64,000 nt of DNA from Sphingobium sufflavum (GCF_021403115.1 NZ_JAJSSH010000011.1:79582-143581); one strand, 5' to 3'. Counted from the stretch's first letter, positions 37,359 to 47,793 are shown. The notes: generated from the sequence alone by a model not told the origin. Made by a program: numbers and translations.

Positions 37359-39365
37359 ATGAAACCATCCATTCTCGCGCTCAGCGCCGTCGTCCTGGCC
37401 GCCGCCGCGCCTGTCCGTGCACAGGGGGCTACAGACGCCGGAGAGGAAAATCGCGGCACGATCATCGTCGTTGGACATAAGGCGACGGACGATGCGGAGG
37501 CGCAGGTGCGCCGGACTGCCGGCGGCGCGGACGTCGTGCCCTATAGCGATTACGCCGATCGCTCGCTCGTATCGCTGCGCGATACGCTGGCCTTCTCGCC
37601 AGGCGTCTACACCCAGCCGCGCTTCGGACAGGAGGTGCGAATTTCCATTCGCGGTTCCGGTCTGTCGCGCGGTTTCCACATGCGGGGACTCACGCTGTTG
37701 CAGGACGGCATTCCCATCAACCTTGCCGACGACAATGGCGACTTTCAGGAATTGGAGCCGATCTTCTTCGACCATCTGGAGGTCTATCGCGGCGGCAATG
37801 CCCTCCGCTTTGGATCGGGCACGCTGGGCGGCGCCATCAATGGCGTGACACCCACGGGACGGGATGCGCCGGGTCTCTATCTGCGCGGCGATTTCGGCAG
37901 CTATAATATGGTGCGCGGCCTGGCTTCGCTGGGCGGCGTATCAGGCCCCGCCGACTATTGGTTCGGGCTCAGCGCGGACAGCTCAGACGGTGACCGCGAT
38001 CATGCCAAGCGCCACAGCGTCCGCTTCAACGGCAATGTGGGTTTGAAACTGTCCGACATCGTCTCGACCCGCTTTTACGCAAGTGTCACCCATCTGAAGC
38101 AGCAGCTTCCCGGAGCCCTGACGGCAACAGTCGCACTCACCGCTCCGCGTACCGGCAATTTCGTATCGGACCAGCAGCGCAACATCGATTCCTTACGCTT
38201 CCAGAATCGCACCACATTCGACTGGGGGGCAACGACACTGAATGTCGCCCTCTTTGCCAATGTGAAGGATCTCTACCATCCGATCTTTCAGGTCATCGAC
38301 CAGGGATCGACCGACTATGGGGCGATGGCACGGCTGGAGCATGAAGCCGGCCCTATCTCCTTCACGCTGGGCGGCGAAATCCGCCGCGGCAGCACGCGGG
38401 CGCGCCAATATGTGAACGTCAACGCGGCGCGCGGCGCACTGACCTTTGACGCCGATCAGGACGCACGCACCGCCAACCTCTATGGAGAAGCGCGTATCAA
38501 GGCGACCGACTGGCTGACGCTTATCGCTGGCGGCATCTATGCCGATGGCTTGCGCAAACGCACTGTCCGGTTCAGCAGCACGCCAACACAGGACGGCCGC
38601 ATAGCATTCAACCAGTTCTCGCCGAAATTCGGCCTGCTGATCGACGCCTCGCCTGATATCCAGCTTTTCGCCAATTATAGCCGCTCGGCTGAATTCCCCG
38701 GCTTCGGCGAGGTGTTTCAGACTGTGGGCACCACCAGCGCTTTTATAGGCGCCATCCAGCCGCAACGTGCCTGGACGGCTGAGGTTGGCACGCGTGGACG
38801 AAAGGGTTGGGCGAGCTGGGACATCGCCCTCTATCGCGCGGATCTGCGCGGCGAGATGCTGCAACATAACACCGCAGCCGGTCTTGTGCCCGCCGCCACC
38901 TTTAACGCCGACCGCACCATCCATCAGGGCGTGGAGGCAAGTCTCAGCCTCGAACCCGTAAGCTGGCTGCGTTTTCGGCAGGTCTGGCAATATTCGGATT
39001 TCCGCTTCAACGGTGATACCGCGTTCGGCAACAACCGGCTGCCCGTCATTCCGCGCCATGTGCTTCGCAGTGAAATCCGGGCGGGGACGGAAGCGCTGCA
39101 CATCGCGCCCAATCTCGAATGGGTGCCGCAAGGCCCTTATGCCGACTATGCCAATACCACACGTACGCGAGGCTATGCGCTAATCGGCCTGTCAGCGGGC
39201 GCGACGGTAAAGGAAGGTATCGACCTGTTCCTCGACGTGCGCAATATCACTGGCAAGAAGGCGATCGGCGACATCTCCGCCGTGCTGACTGCGACGCCTT
39301 CGTCCGCCATCTATTATCCGGTTGAACGCACCGCCGTCTACGGCGGCGTCCGGGTACGTTTCTGA
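37359..39365 (+). CDS. TonB-dependent receptor (copper-cluster associated)
   Basis: 668 aa. Signal peptide LSAVVLAAAAPVRAQ; a TonB-box-like IIVVGHKA; plug with SLRDTLAFSPGVYTQPRFGQ and FDHLEVYRGGNALRFGSGTL; barrel ending GGVRVRF. A good ribosome site (AAAAGGGGAAA) precedes it, 38 nt after SCO. Receptors next to PCu(A)C/SCO are often proposed to import copper or a copper chelate; iron-siderophore is the alternative. Confidence 0.9.
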   Translation: MKPSILALSAVVLAAAAPVRAQGATDAGEENRGTIIVVGHKATDDAEAQVRRTAGGADVVPYSDYADRSLVSLRDTLAFSPGVYTQPRFGQEVRISIRGSGLSRGFHMRGLTLLQDGIPINLADDNGDFQELEPIFFDHLEVYRGGNALRFGSGTLGGAINGVTPTGRDAPGLYLRGDFGSYNMVRGLASLGGVSGPADYWFGLSADSSDGDRDHAKRHSVRFNGNVGLKLSDIVSTRFYASVTHLKQQLPGALTATVALTAPRTGNFVSDQQRNIDSLRFQNRTTFDWGATTLNVALFANVKDLYHPIFQVIDQGSTDYGAMARLEHEAGPISFTLGGEIRRGSTRARQYVNVNAARGALTFDADQDARTANLYGEARIKATDWLTLIAGGIYADGLRKRTVRFSSTPTQDGRIAFNQFSPKFGLLIDASPDIQLFANYSRSAEFPGFGEVFQTVGTTSAFIGAIQPQRAWTAEVGTRGRKGWASWDIALYRADLRGEMLQHNTAAGLVPAATFNADRTIHQGVEASLSLEPVSWLRFRQVWQYSDFRFNGDTAFGNNRLPVIPRHVLRSEIRAGTEALHIAPNLEWVPQGPYADYANTTRTRGYALIGLSAGATVKEGIDLFLDVRNITGKKAIGDISAVLTATPSSAIYYPVERTAVYGGVRVRF

Positions 39366-39406
39366 CCATGGCGAGCCACACCACCGATTTCACAGGATAT
39401 GACTCC

Positions 39407-41542
39407 ATGAAAGCCATCCTGCATATGGCTGCGGGCGCGATCCTCGTGACCGCGTCGCCCGTCATCGCCCAGACTCCGCAGAACAAGCAAAATGGCGCCG
39501 CGCATCAGGCGCCTAGCTGGATCAACGCCGATATTGTCGTAACCGGGGAGCGTCTGTCCTACAGCAGCCCAAATTCCGGATCGGCCACGCGCACCGATAC
39601 GCCTCTCCTCGAAATCCCGCAGTCGGTCCAGGTCATCACTCGTTCGCTGATCCAGGAGCAGGATCGCCGCACGCTGGGCGAGGCGCTGGTCAATGTCTCG
39701 GGCGTGGTGCCGACACGGTCCGAGGAGATGGTGCTGATCCCGCCGCTCGTGCGGGGCTTTCCGGCCGAAGTCTATCTGGACGGTCTGCCCATCTATGCTG
39801 GCAATCAGCAGGCGTTCGATCCGAGCAGCCTTGCGGGTGTCGAGCGGATCGAGGTACTCAAGGGTCCGAGCGCCACGCTCTACGGCGGCGGTCTGGGTAC
39901 GCCGCTCGGCGGTATCATCACTATCGAATCCACCCGCCCCGGCGACAAGCTCGGCGGATATGTCGCAATGCGCGGTGGCAGCTTTTCGACCTGGAACCCC
40001 TATGGCGACATCAATGTGCCGCTGGCATCGGGCATAGCGGCAAGGGTATCGGCCGAATATCAGAGCAATGACAGCTGGATCGATCAGGTCCATGGGCGAC
40101 GCTGGTCCGTCCAGCCCAGCCTGTCCTTCCAGATCGGTCCACGCACCGACCTTCTCCTCCAGAGCCAGTTCAACCACCGTGCGCAGCTCGAATATTCGGG
40201 CTTGCCGGCAGAACAGGCGCTGGCCGGGCTGATCGACCGCAATGCCTTCCCCGGCTCCCCCAAGGGTCAGCCGCTGACCACCAACAACAACCAGATGGTT
40301 CTGGCGACGCTGCGCCATGGCGTTACCGATGACGTCAAGCTGACTGTCAGCGGGCGCTACTATAACAGCTCGATCCGCGAGAGCGGCAGCTTCATCAGTC
40401 CGGATTTCTTCGCGCCCGATCCGACCACGCCGACCGTCTATCCGACCATCCCGATCACGATGATCACCGACACCAGGGAGGCGACATTCGACGCCAACCT
40501 GGCCGCAAAAGCCTACATGCTGGGCGGATCGCACAGCCTTATGGCTGGCATCGACTATGACTGGACCAGCTTTTCCAGCGCCATGGGGCTGTTCGTCAGC
40601 AATACGCCCGGCGGAACGATCGACCTTGCCAATCCTGTCTATGACGCGACGTTCACACCGCAATTGCCCGTCAATTCCTCGCAGGTGGATCATTATCAGA
40701 CCTTCGCGGCCTATGTTCAGGATCAGGCGTCCTACGGCAGGCTCCATGTGACGGGAGCACTGCGCTACACGGTGCTCAAATTCCGCGAGACCAGCAATAT
40801 CGGCGTCGCAAATGAGGAAACCTATCACCGCGTCTCGGCCCGGATCGGCGCCACCTTCGATGTCGCACCTGGCGTCGCGCTCTTTGCAGGTTATGCGACC
40901 GCGTTCCGGGCTGCCTTCGGCTTCGTCGGCGTGGGATCGCCGAAGCCAGAGACGTCTCGCAATATCGAAGGCGGGCTGAAGCTGGCGCTCCCCAAGGCCG
41001 GTCTGTCAGGCACGATTTCGGTGTTCGACCAGACCCGTGACAATGTCGCGACAGCGGATCCCGGCAATCCGGGCTTCTACATTCAGACCGGCAGCCAGCG
41101 CGCACGCGGGCTGGAAGCGGATATCGTTTGGGAGCCCACGCCCGCAATCTCCCTCCTCGCCAATTATGCTTACACGGACACCAAAGTAACCGCGGACAGT
41201 ACAATCCCGGTGGGCAGCGAGTTGACGCGCGTCCCTCGGAATAGCGGGCGCATCGCCGTCCGCTACCGGGTGCTGACCGGTCCAGCCAAAGGCCTGTCGT
41301 TCGGGGCGGGTGTCACCGCGCTGAGCGCACGTCAGCTCACATTGCCGAACACGGTCAGAGTACCGGGATATGCGGTCATAGACGCGCAGGCTGCTTATGA
41401 CGTCGGCCGATTTACGATCCAGGTTTCGGCGATCAATCTCGGTGGAAGCCGGGCGTTCGACAGCTATCAATATTTCGGCAATCCGCTCGTGATGCCTGTC
41501 CAGCCGCCTTCGGTCTATGTCACACTCAAGGCAAAGATCTGA
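39407..41542 (+). CDS. TonB-dependent siderophore-type receptor
   Basis: 711 aa. Signal peptide HMAAGAILVTASPVIAQ; TonB box ADIVVTGERL; plug with TPLLEIPQSVQVITRSLIQE (the siderophore-receptor signature), VERIEVLKGPSATLYGGGLG and GGIITIESTRPG; barrel ending PPSVYVTLKAKI. An ATG at 39368 exists, but the signal peptide and spacing favour 39407. It follows the previous receptor closely and probably shares its transcript. The ligand is likely a metal chelate. Confidence 0.9.
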   Translation: MKAILHMAAGAILVTASPVIAQTPQNKQNGAAHQAPSWINADIVVTGERLSYSSPNSGSATRTDTPLLEIPQSVQVITRSLIQEQDRRTLGEALVNVSGVVPTRSEEMVLIPPLVRGFPAEVYLDGLPIYAGNQQAFDPSSLAGVERIEVLKGPSATLYGGGLGTPLGGIITIESTRPGDKLGGYVAMRGGSFSTWNPYGDINVPLASGIAARVSAEYQSNDSWIDQVHGRRWSVQPSLSFQIGPRTDLLLQSQFNHRAQLEYSGLPAEQALAGLIDRNAFPGSPKGQPLTTNNNQMVLATLRHGVTDDVKLTVSGRYYNSSIRESGSFISPDFFAPDPTTPTVYPTIPITMITDTREATFDANLAAKAYMLGGSHSLMAGIDYDWTSFSSAMGLFVSNTPGGTIDLANPVYDATFTPQLPVNSSQVDHYQTFAAYVQDQASYGRLHVTGALRYTVLKFRETSNIGVANEETYHRVSARIGATFDVAPGVALFAGYATAFRAAFGFVGVGSPKPETSRNIEGGLKLALPKAGLSGTISVFDQTRDNVATADPGNPGFYIQTGSQRARGLEADIVWEPTPAISLLANYAYTDTKVTADSTIPVGSELTRVPRNSGRIAVRYRVLTGPAKGLSFGAGVTALSARQLTLPNTVRVPGYAVIDAQAAYDVGRFTIQVSAINLGGSRAFDSYQYFGNPLVMPVQPPSVYVTLKAKI

Positions 41543-41558
41543 AGGCAGAGAAGAAGCT

Positions 41559-42470
41559 ATGGGGCAGTTATCCAAATTGGCGTGCCTCGGCATTGCGGTC
41601 ACGCTTCTGGCAACGACAGCGAACGCACGAGCAGATGAGCCGGGCGGGTCGATCATATCGCTCTCTCCCGCAGGCGCAGGTGCATCGCTTGGCGTGCCGG
41701 AAATCCGGGAGAAGGATGAAAAGACGGGCGACATGATGATCCGCAACGTGAGCGAGCCCACCTTGGAACTCTTCCGCCCCGCCCCCGGCCGCGCGAACGG
41801 CACAGCCGTGATTGTTGCACCCGGAGGCGGCTTCGTTGGGCTGGGCTATGACGCCGGAGGGACGGCGGTCGCGCGCGCACTCGCGCTGCAAGGCGTCACC
41901 GCGTTCGTGCTGAAATATCGTACGATCCGAAGCGCTCCCGATCCGATGCAGATGCCCGAAGTCCATATGAAGGAGATGGAAAGGATCATGGCGCGGGCGA
42001 AGAGCGGCACACCGGTCGAAGTGCCGCCCTTCGCCGGGGAACCGCATGCGGTGGAGGACGGCGCCCGTGCCATGGCAATCGTGCGCCAGCGCGCGACTGA
42101 ATGGGGCGTCGATCCAAAACGGGTCGGCTTTATCGGCTTTTCCGCAGGAGCCTATCTCGCCGCCGATTTGGCGATCGGAGATAAGGCATTACGACCGGAT
42201 TTTGTCGCCTTGTTTTACGGGGGTTTACGAACACCTGTCCCCTCCGATGCTTCTCCAGCCTTCATCGCTGCGGCAGCGGATGACGAATATCAGCCGGATG
42301 ATGCCACACAGCTCTATGCCACATGGCGAAAGGCGGGCGTGCCGGCGGAACTCCACGTCTATGAGCGTGGCGGGCACGGCTTCGATCTCAAGCCCAATGG
42401 CAAGACAAGCGGTCACTGGTTTGACGAGTTGCTCTGGTGGATGCAGTCTCGTGGCCTTATGAGGGCCTAG
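41559..42470 (+). CDS. Exported alpha/beta hydrolase, paralogue of the one at 14134-15057
   Basis: 303 aa with a signal peptide (CLGIAVTLLATTANARAD). VIVAPGGGFVGLGYDAGG, the nucleophile elbow GFSAGAYLAADLA, and the His block VYERGGHGFDLKPNG align with the enzyme in the glycosidase cluster. The start at 41559 follows AGAGAAG, 17 nt after the receptor stop, so it is probably in the receptor operon. An esterase or lactonase acting on an imported siderophore is a reasonable idea (inference). Confidence 0.83.
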   Translation: MGQLSKLACLGIAVTLLATTANARADEPGGSIISLSPAGAGASLGVPEIREKDEKTGDMMIRNVSEPTLELFRPAPGRANGTAVIVAPGGGFVGLGYDAGGTAVARALALQGVTAFVLKYRTIRSAPDPMQMPEVHMKEMERIMARAKSGTPVEVPPFAGEPHAVEDGARAMAIVRQRATEWGVDPKRVGFIGFSAGAYLAADLAIGDKALRPDFVALFYGGLRTPVPSDASPAFIAAAADDEYQPDDATQLYATWRKAGVPAELHVYERGGHGFDLKPNGKTSGHWFDELLWWMQSRGLMRA

Positions 42471-42677
42471 AAAGCCCGTCGGAAGGAACGCTCTTTGGTC
42501 CGACGCTCCTTTCTCGTCCGACCCTTTTTGGACGTTCAGTCGCCGATTTTCGATTCCCAGATTCGGACGGTCCGCTTCTAACGCCAGAGCTGTTTAATCT
42601 CTAGCGCGGTTAGGATCATCCAGGGTAGCAAAAGCTAAATGCGTCGCAGGTCAGGACAATCTCTTCAGGCACATTTC

Positions 42678-43937
42678 TTACGGTAGGCGACCCTCGCTGC
42701 AGGTTGGAAAATGTGGGTATGGCCCCAGGGTCGAGAGAAGGAGCGCGGCAACCAGAAAGACTGGTACCGCCGACCACAATACCGGATCATAGGTTCTCGC
42801 CACATCAAAGACGCGGTTTGATAGGAGCGGTCCCAATCCTGTCCCAAGCGCCAGCAAGGAATGGATGGTTCCAAACATCACGCCAAAACTACGCTGTCCA
42901 AAATAGCGTCCCGCCAAAAAGACTACGGCACCGAAATTCGCCCCGGAGGCCAGGCTGAAAATGGCCGTTGCGACCGCCGTCGCCATAATCGACCCCGGAA
43001 TTGCCAATAACGTGATGGGAAGCACGGTGGACAATAGGGCCGCAGTAGCGGCCACCTTGCCCGCATGGATGCGATCAAGCAGATAGCCTCCACCCAATTT
43101 GCCCAGAACGGTCGCCACGCCGACGATACCCGCCAGCGCCGCCGTCGTGCTGCGCGACAGGCCGCGCTCGCTCAAAATTGGAATATAGTTCAGTGTCAGC
43201 GAAACTCCGGCCACGCTGAAGCAGAAAGCGACCAACGCGATCTTGTAGAAAGCCGGTGAACGAAATCCTTCCCTGACGGTCATCCCGGGCAAGGGTTCTG
43301 TCGAAACTTCAACCTTCCCGTCCGCTCGCCTTCTTCCCCGGTCGGCTTCGCCGCGAAAGAACAGGACGACCAATGGCAACACGACCAGCGCCCAACAGCC
43401 CCCCAATGCGAGATATGCGCTACGCCAGCCGAAATGCTCCACGAAATAATTGCCGATCACCGGGACCAGCGACGCGCTGATCCCCGTACCGCTCAGGACC
43501 ACTGCGAGCGCCAGTCCGCGTCCGGCGTGGAACAGACCGGAGATGGTCGCCGTCCACACCGTAGGCATGGCCGCCGTGGCCAGGCCGACAAGCAGCCATA
43601 GGGACCACCAGGACCAGATGCTGGCGCTGGTCGTCGACATGAGCATCAGGGCGCCGCACAGCAACGCGACCGCTACCATTGCGATCCTGCGCGCGCCTAC
43701 TCGGTCGATCAGCCACCCCATATAGGTCGACAGCGCTACCCCGCAAAAGGCCGTTATGGACAGGCCCGAAGCGATTTCCACTCTGCTCCACTCCAATTCC
43801 TGTTCGATGGGCGCCATCATGACCCCGATCGAATAGCTAGTGAGAGAGGCAAGTGACATACCCGCAGTAGCGGCGATAACCACTGTCCAGCTACGCCGCC
43901 ATTCCGCTGCGGCTATACTCCTAAGAGTGCCCGTCAT
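42678..43937 (-). CDS. MFS transporter (monocarboxylate/oxalate-formate type)
   Basis: 419 aa with 12 hydrophobic segments. Landmarks: MTGTLRSIAAAEWRRSWTVV, the loop GWLIDRVGARRIAMV (MFS motif A), GLSRSTTAALAGIVGVATVL with GGGYLLDRIHAGK, and GANFGAVVFLAGRYFGQRSF. It likely imports an organic acid for the adjacent CoA-transferase/P450 genes. It begins 3 nt after the upstream TonB receptor stop, on the same strand. The 207 nt to its right-hand neighbour's end (42471-42677) show no gene. Confidence 0.9.
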   Translation of the reverse strand: MTGTLRSIAAAEWRRSWTVVIAATAGMSLASLTSYSIGVMMAPIEQELEWSRVEIASGLSITAFCGVALSTYMGWLIDRVGARRIAMVAVALLCGALMLMSTTSASIWSWWSLWLLVGLATAAMPTVWTATISGLFHAGRGLALAVVLSGTGISASLVPVIGNYFVEHFGWRSAYLALGGCWALVVLPLVVLFFRGEADRGRRRADGKVEVSTEPLPGMTVREGFRSPAFYKIALVAFCFSVAGVSLTLNYIPILSERGLSRSTTAALAGIVGVATVLGKLGGGYLLDRIHAGKVAATAALLSTVLPITLLAIPGSIMATAVATAIFSLASGANFGAVVFLAGRYFGQRSFGVMFGTIHSLLALGTGLGPLLSNRVFDVARTYDPVLWSAVPVFLVAALLLSTLGPYPHFPTCSEGRLP

Positions 43938-43940
43938 CCT

Positions 43941-46412
43941 CTAGCGTCCGAGATGATATTTCAGGCGCGCACCGAGCATGCGCGGCTGGTTCGGAATAAA
44001 TGCATCAAAGCCAAAGGACTGGCCGAGCGTCATGAGGTAGAAGCGTTCTTTGGTCACGTTGGTCACGAAGAGACCGACATCGATCGGGCCGTCCATCACG
44101 TCGGTCCAGTTGAGATTGAGGTTCAGATTCTTCTGCGGTGGCAGCCATTGATATTGTGGCGCGCTGCTGGGCGAACCAAAGCTGCTGTCCTGATGGGTGA
44201 AGGTCGCCCCGAAGGTGATGCGTCCCACGCTCTCGTCCAGCGGCAGGACATAATTGGCCGTGATGCTGTATTTGTTGCGCGGCGTCAGAGGCAGCGGACC
44301 GCCGGGTGCCGGAACAGTGAGTGCTGTAAAGCCGACGGGCGCTGCCGGCAGCGTGATCGACTTCAATTTGGTATCGAGATAGGCATAGCCCACATCGAGC
44401 GTCAGGCCGGTAAAGGGCGTGATGGAGGCATCGACCTCCACCCCCTTGATTGTCGACTTGCCGCCATTGGCGATGCCCGCCGTCGGCACGGCCAGGAACG
44501 GGCATTGGGCGGGGTTCGTGACCAGTTCGGCGGCGGTGCAGGCGACGGTCCCGACCTGTAATTGCTGGTTACTGAAGTCGTTGTAAAAGGCTGCGACATT
44601 GAACGTGCCGCGCACCGCACCGCGAAAACTGGTCTTTGCGCCGACCTCATAGCTTTCGACCTTTTCCGGGCCCCATGTTTCAAGGCCGTAGCTGTTCACA
44701 TTGACGCTGCCCTGCCGGTATCCGCGCGCATATTTGGCGTAGAGCAATATGTCTTCGGCAGGTTTGTAATCGACATCGATCAGCCATGTCGGTTTCTGCG
44801 AGGATACGCGGCGAAGCAGATCGCAGCGGGTCGGATCGGCCAGAATCTGCGCGGACGTGCCGCCCTGCACCAATGGCACCGGATTGGTGCAACTGAAGAC
44901 CGGCGTATTCCCGGCGGGAAAGTTCGCCTTGTAAGATTCGCCAAGACCAGAGGTGAGATCGGAGGTGTAGCGCAGCCCCGCCGTCACGCTCAGGCTATCG
45001 GTCAGCTTGTAGGTGCCCTGCACATAGAAGCCGAGATTGCGGAAACGATATTTCGCCTGCGAGATGCTGGACGACCCCACCCGCCCCTCCAGATTGCCGC
45101 CTGCGCCATTCGACGTGTTACGCCCGCGCACATCCTCGCACTGAAAGCGCAGGATATCGACGCAGCGCAGGAACTGCGCATTCTGCGCCGCCTGAAATCC
45201 TCCGATCGGCTCGCTGAGTTCGAGATAGGCGCCGATTTGATAGGTCAACCGGTCGCCGGGTGTTCGGCCCTGCAATTGAAGTTCTTCGGTGAAGGTCGAT
45301 TGCGCGACGGTGTTGCCGCTCGCACCGGGGACGATGGTGATGGCATAATTATAGGCTGCGGGACTGCTACCCGGTTCATAACCGCTGTCGCCATAGATGT
45401 TCGATGCTTCGGCCAACCGAAATTCCGCGTAGCTGGCGATATTCTTTATGGTGATCGTATCACTCGCACGCCACGTCGTCGTGTTGATGAGTTGCCACTG
45501 GCTGCTACGATGGGATGCGTTGGGCAGACCATTGGAAACATCATAATAATCGCCACTGGTCGATGCGATCTGTGCGGCATAATTGGCAGCGCGATAACCC
45601 GTGGGATTGGAAACCACGAACATCTTGGGATAGAAGCCGTTGGTGTTTGACCGGGTGTAGCTGGCGACGAAATAATTTTCGAGATTGGGCGTCAGGTCGG
45701 CGACGGCACTGAACCGAAGCGCCGTATAGTTCACGTCGGCGAAATTGCCGGGACCAACGCCGGAGACATTGCGCAAATAGCCACCCCGCGTCTGCCGGTC
45801 GACACCCAGCCGGATGCGCAAACTGTCCAGAACGGGAATATTCACCACCGCCTGAAGGCGTCGCAGGTCATAATTGCCGACGGATCCTTCGACATAGCCT
45901 TCAAGGCTGCCAGTGGGCTTTTGCGGCACCAGCAGGACAGCGCCGCCCGTGGTATTGCGCCCGAACAATGTCCCCTGCGGTCCCTTGAGTACCTGAACAT
46001 TCTGGAGGTCGAAGAAAGCGCCCGGGCCCGCACCATTGCCCGACGTCACCGTACCCTGCGCACGCGGCGCCACCACTTCCGCGAAATAGACGCCTACGGA
46101 CGGCGATGTCGGCCCCTCCTGCGTAAAGCCGCGCAGCGCGAATGAGGTGCTTTCCGATCCAAACCGGCTGTTCGTCGTCAGGGAGGGCGTATAGGTCGAG
46201 AGGTCGCCTGCGCTCACGATATTACGGTTGGTGAGCTGCTGCTGACTGAAGACGGTCATGGAGATGGGTACGTCCTGCAGGCGTTCCTCGACCCGGCGTG
46301 CCGTGACCACGATGTCGGCATCGCCGGCCTCCTGCGCCTGTGCGGCCACGGCACCGGCCGAGACGAAAAAGGTGGTTGCCAGACAGGCGGACCGGATCAG
46401 CGATTTCTTCAT
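43941..46412 (-). CDS. TonB-dependent receptor
   Basis: 823 aa. Signal peptide RSACLATTFFVSAGAVAAQA; TonB box DIVVTARR; plug VEERLQDVPISMTVFSQQQL and NVQVLKGPQGTLFGRNTTGG; barrel ending GARLKYHLGR. The Ala/Gln-rich signal and RLQDVPIS wording are those of sphingomonad receptors for aromatic or terpenoid-type nutrients. It is paired with the MFS gene on one transcript, which suggests outer- and inner-membrane uptake of the same compound. Confidence 0.93.
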   Translation of the reverse strand: MKKSLIRSACLATTFFVSAGAVAAQAQEAGDADIVVTARRVEERLQDVPISMTVFSQQQLTNRNIVSAGDLSTYTPSLTTNSRFGSESTSFALRGFTQEGPTSPSVGVYFAEVVAPRAQGTVTSGNGAGPGAFFDLQNVQVLKGPQGTLFGRNTTGGAVLLVPQKPTGSLEGYVEGSVGNYDLRRLQAVVNIPVLDSLRIRLGVDRQTRGGYLRNVSGVGPGNFADVNYTALRFSAVADLTPNLENYFVASYTRSNTNGFYPKMFVVSNPTGYRAANYAAQIASTSGDYYDVSNGLPNASHRSSQWQLINTTTWRASDTITIKNIASYAEFRLAEASNIYGDSGYEPGSSPAAYNYAITIVPGASGNTVAQSTFTEELQLQGRTPGDRLTYQIGAYLELSEPIGGFQAAQNAQFLRCVDILRFQCEDVRGRNTSNGAGGNLEGRVGSSSISQAKYRFRNLGFYVQGTYKLTDSLSVTAGLRYTSDLTSGLGESYKANFPAGNTPVFSCTNPVPLVQGGTSAQILADPTRCDLLRRVSSQKPTWLIDVDYKPAEDILLYAKYARGYRQGSVNVNSYGLETWGPEKVESYEVGAKTSFRGAVRGTFNVAAFYNDFSNQQLQVGTVACTAAELVTNPAQCPFLAVPTAGIANGGKSTIKGVEVDASITPFTGLTLDVGYAYLDTKLKSITLPAAPVGFTALTVPAPGGPLPLTPRNKYSITANYVLPLDESVGRITFGATFTHQDSSFGSPSSAPQYQWLPPQKNLNLNLNWTDVMDGPIDVGLFVTNVTKERFYLMTLGQSFGFDAFIPNQPRMLGARLKYHLGR

Positions 46413-46533
46413 GCATCTTCTCCCTCTTTTCGGCGCGCAGATCCCGTCCCCGCCCGCCCTATCCAGCGAGACGAAGCCCCTGTCGGCGCGTCCGGTCGTT
46501 GTTTTTGTTCTGCGTGCGTGTTCAGTCGGTTGG

Positions 46534-47793
46534 TCAGATCACCCTGCGTTCGCGCAGATCGGTGACGGCCTCCCAATCCTTCCCCAACAGCTCGATCAGC
46601 AGTTCCTCGGTATGCTCGCCAAATTCCGGTGCCTTGCGGTGAATGCGGGCGGGCGTCTCGGAAAGGCCGATGACAAAGCCCGGCGTCTGCATCGGCCCAT
46701 AGGACGGGTGATCGAAGGTCGTGACATAGTCATTGACCAGCGCCTGCGGATCGACGGCAGCATCTTCCGTCGTATTGATCGCGCAGACCGGCAGGTCGCC
46801 ATTGGCGACGAGCACGGCGAGCCATTCATCGCGCGTTCGGCTGGCGAATATGCGATCAAGGATGATGACGCATTCCAGTGCATTCTCGCAGCGGGAAATA
46901 TGATCGTTGAACCGCTGATCGCCCGCCAGTTCAGCCGGGCTGCCCAGCGCGGCAAGGATCGCGGGCCAGTGTGCGTCGGACTGTACCGTCGCCATCGCCA
47001 GCCATTTGCCGTCGCCGCATTTATAGGTGTTCCAGAGCGGGTTTCCCGGATCGAGGCGCGAATGCTTGTTCTGCTGCTTCATGTGGCGCGCCATGGGAGA
47101 TGGCACTCGCTCGCCATTCTGACGCATCAGTTCGCGCGCGATGGGCAAACCGCGCAGCCACAGCATACTGCCGAACAGGGACGTATCGACCTTCTGCCCG
47201 ATGCCATGCTTCTCGCGCGCCATCAGCGCTGCCAGCACGCCATAGGCGAGCATGATCGCCCCCATCTGGTCCGCCATGCCGCCATCGGGCATCGACGGTT
47301 CCTCATCCTCACCGGATCGCAGCAACAGCCCCGCCCGCGCCTGCCCCAGCAGGTCATAGGCTCGCGCCTTCGATTCTGGTCCCAGAGGACCGAATGCGCT
47401 GGCGGACGCATAGATCAACCGGGGATTGATCTCCCGCAGCCGTTCATAACCCAGCCCCACCCTCTCCGCGACGGAAGGCCGGAAATTCTGGATGAAGACA
47501 TCGGATTTCGCGATCAGGCCGCGCACTAGCGCCTGCCCCTCCGACGATTTGAGATCGACGGTGAAGCTGCGCTTATTGCGGTTGTTCATTTCCCAATAGG
47601 GCGACGCGCCCGTGGTTTCGAGCTGGAACATTGCCCGCCCGCCATCGCCGCGCTCCCGCTCCTCAACCTTGATGACTTCCGCCCCCAGATCGCCGAGCAT
47701 CGCGGCGGCCACAGGCCCTTGCTGCCAGACGGTCCAGTCTATGATGCGGATGCCGTCGAGAGGACCGCGACCTTTCTTTTCCGATTGCGCCAT
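46534..47793 (-). CDS. CaiB/BaiF (family III) CoA-transferase
   Basis: 419 aa. GIRIIDWTVWQQGPVAAAML, GDLGAEVIKVEERERGDGGR and KRSFTVDLKSSEGQAL are the family core; the catalytic Asp is in YDLLGQARAGLL, and MGAIMLAYGVLAALMAREKH follows. It moves CoA from an acyl-CoA to a carboxylic acid so that the acid can be degraded. The frame extends upstream to 47874, but ATG 47793 (MAQSEKKGRG) gives the normal N-terminus. It is divergent from the AraC gene, with a TTGGCCG pair between them. Confidence 0.9.
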   Translation of the reverse strand: MAQSEKKGRGPLDGIRIIDWTVWQQGPVAAAMLGDLGAEVIKVEERERGDGGRAMFQLETTGASPYWEMNNRNKRSFTVDLKSSEGQALVRGLIAKSDVFIQNFRPSVAERVGLGYERLREINPRLIYASASAFGPLGPESKARAYDLLGQARAGLLLRSGEDEEPSMPDGGMADQMGAIMLAYGVLAALMAREKHGIGQKVDTSLFGSMLWLRGLPIARELMRQNGERVPSPMARHMKQQNKHSRLDPGNPLWNTYKCGDGKWLAMATVQSDAHWPAILAALGSPAELAGDQRFNDHISRCENALECVIILDRIFASRTRDEWLAVLVANGDLPVCAINTTEDAAVDPQALVNDYVTTFDHPSYGPMQTPGFVIGLSETPARIHRKAPEFGEHTEELLIELLGKDWEAVTDLRERRVI

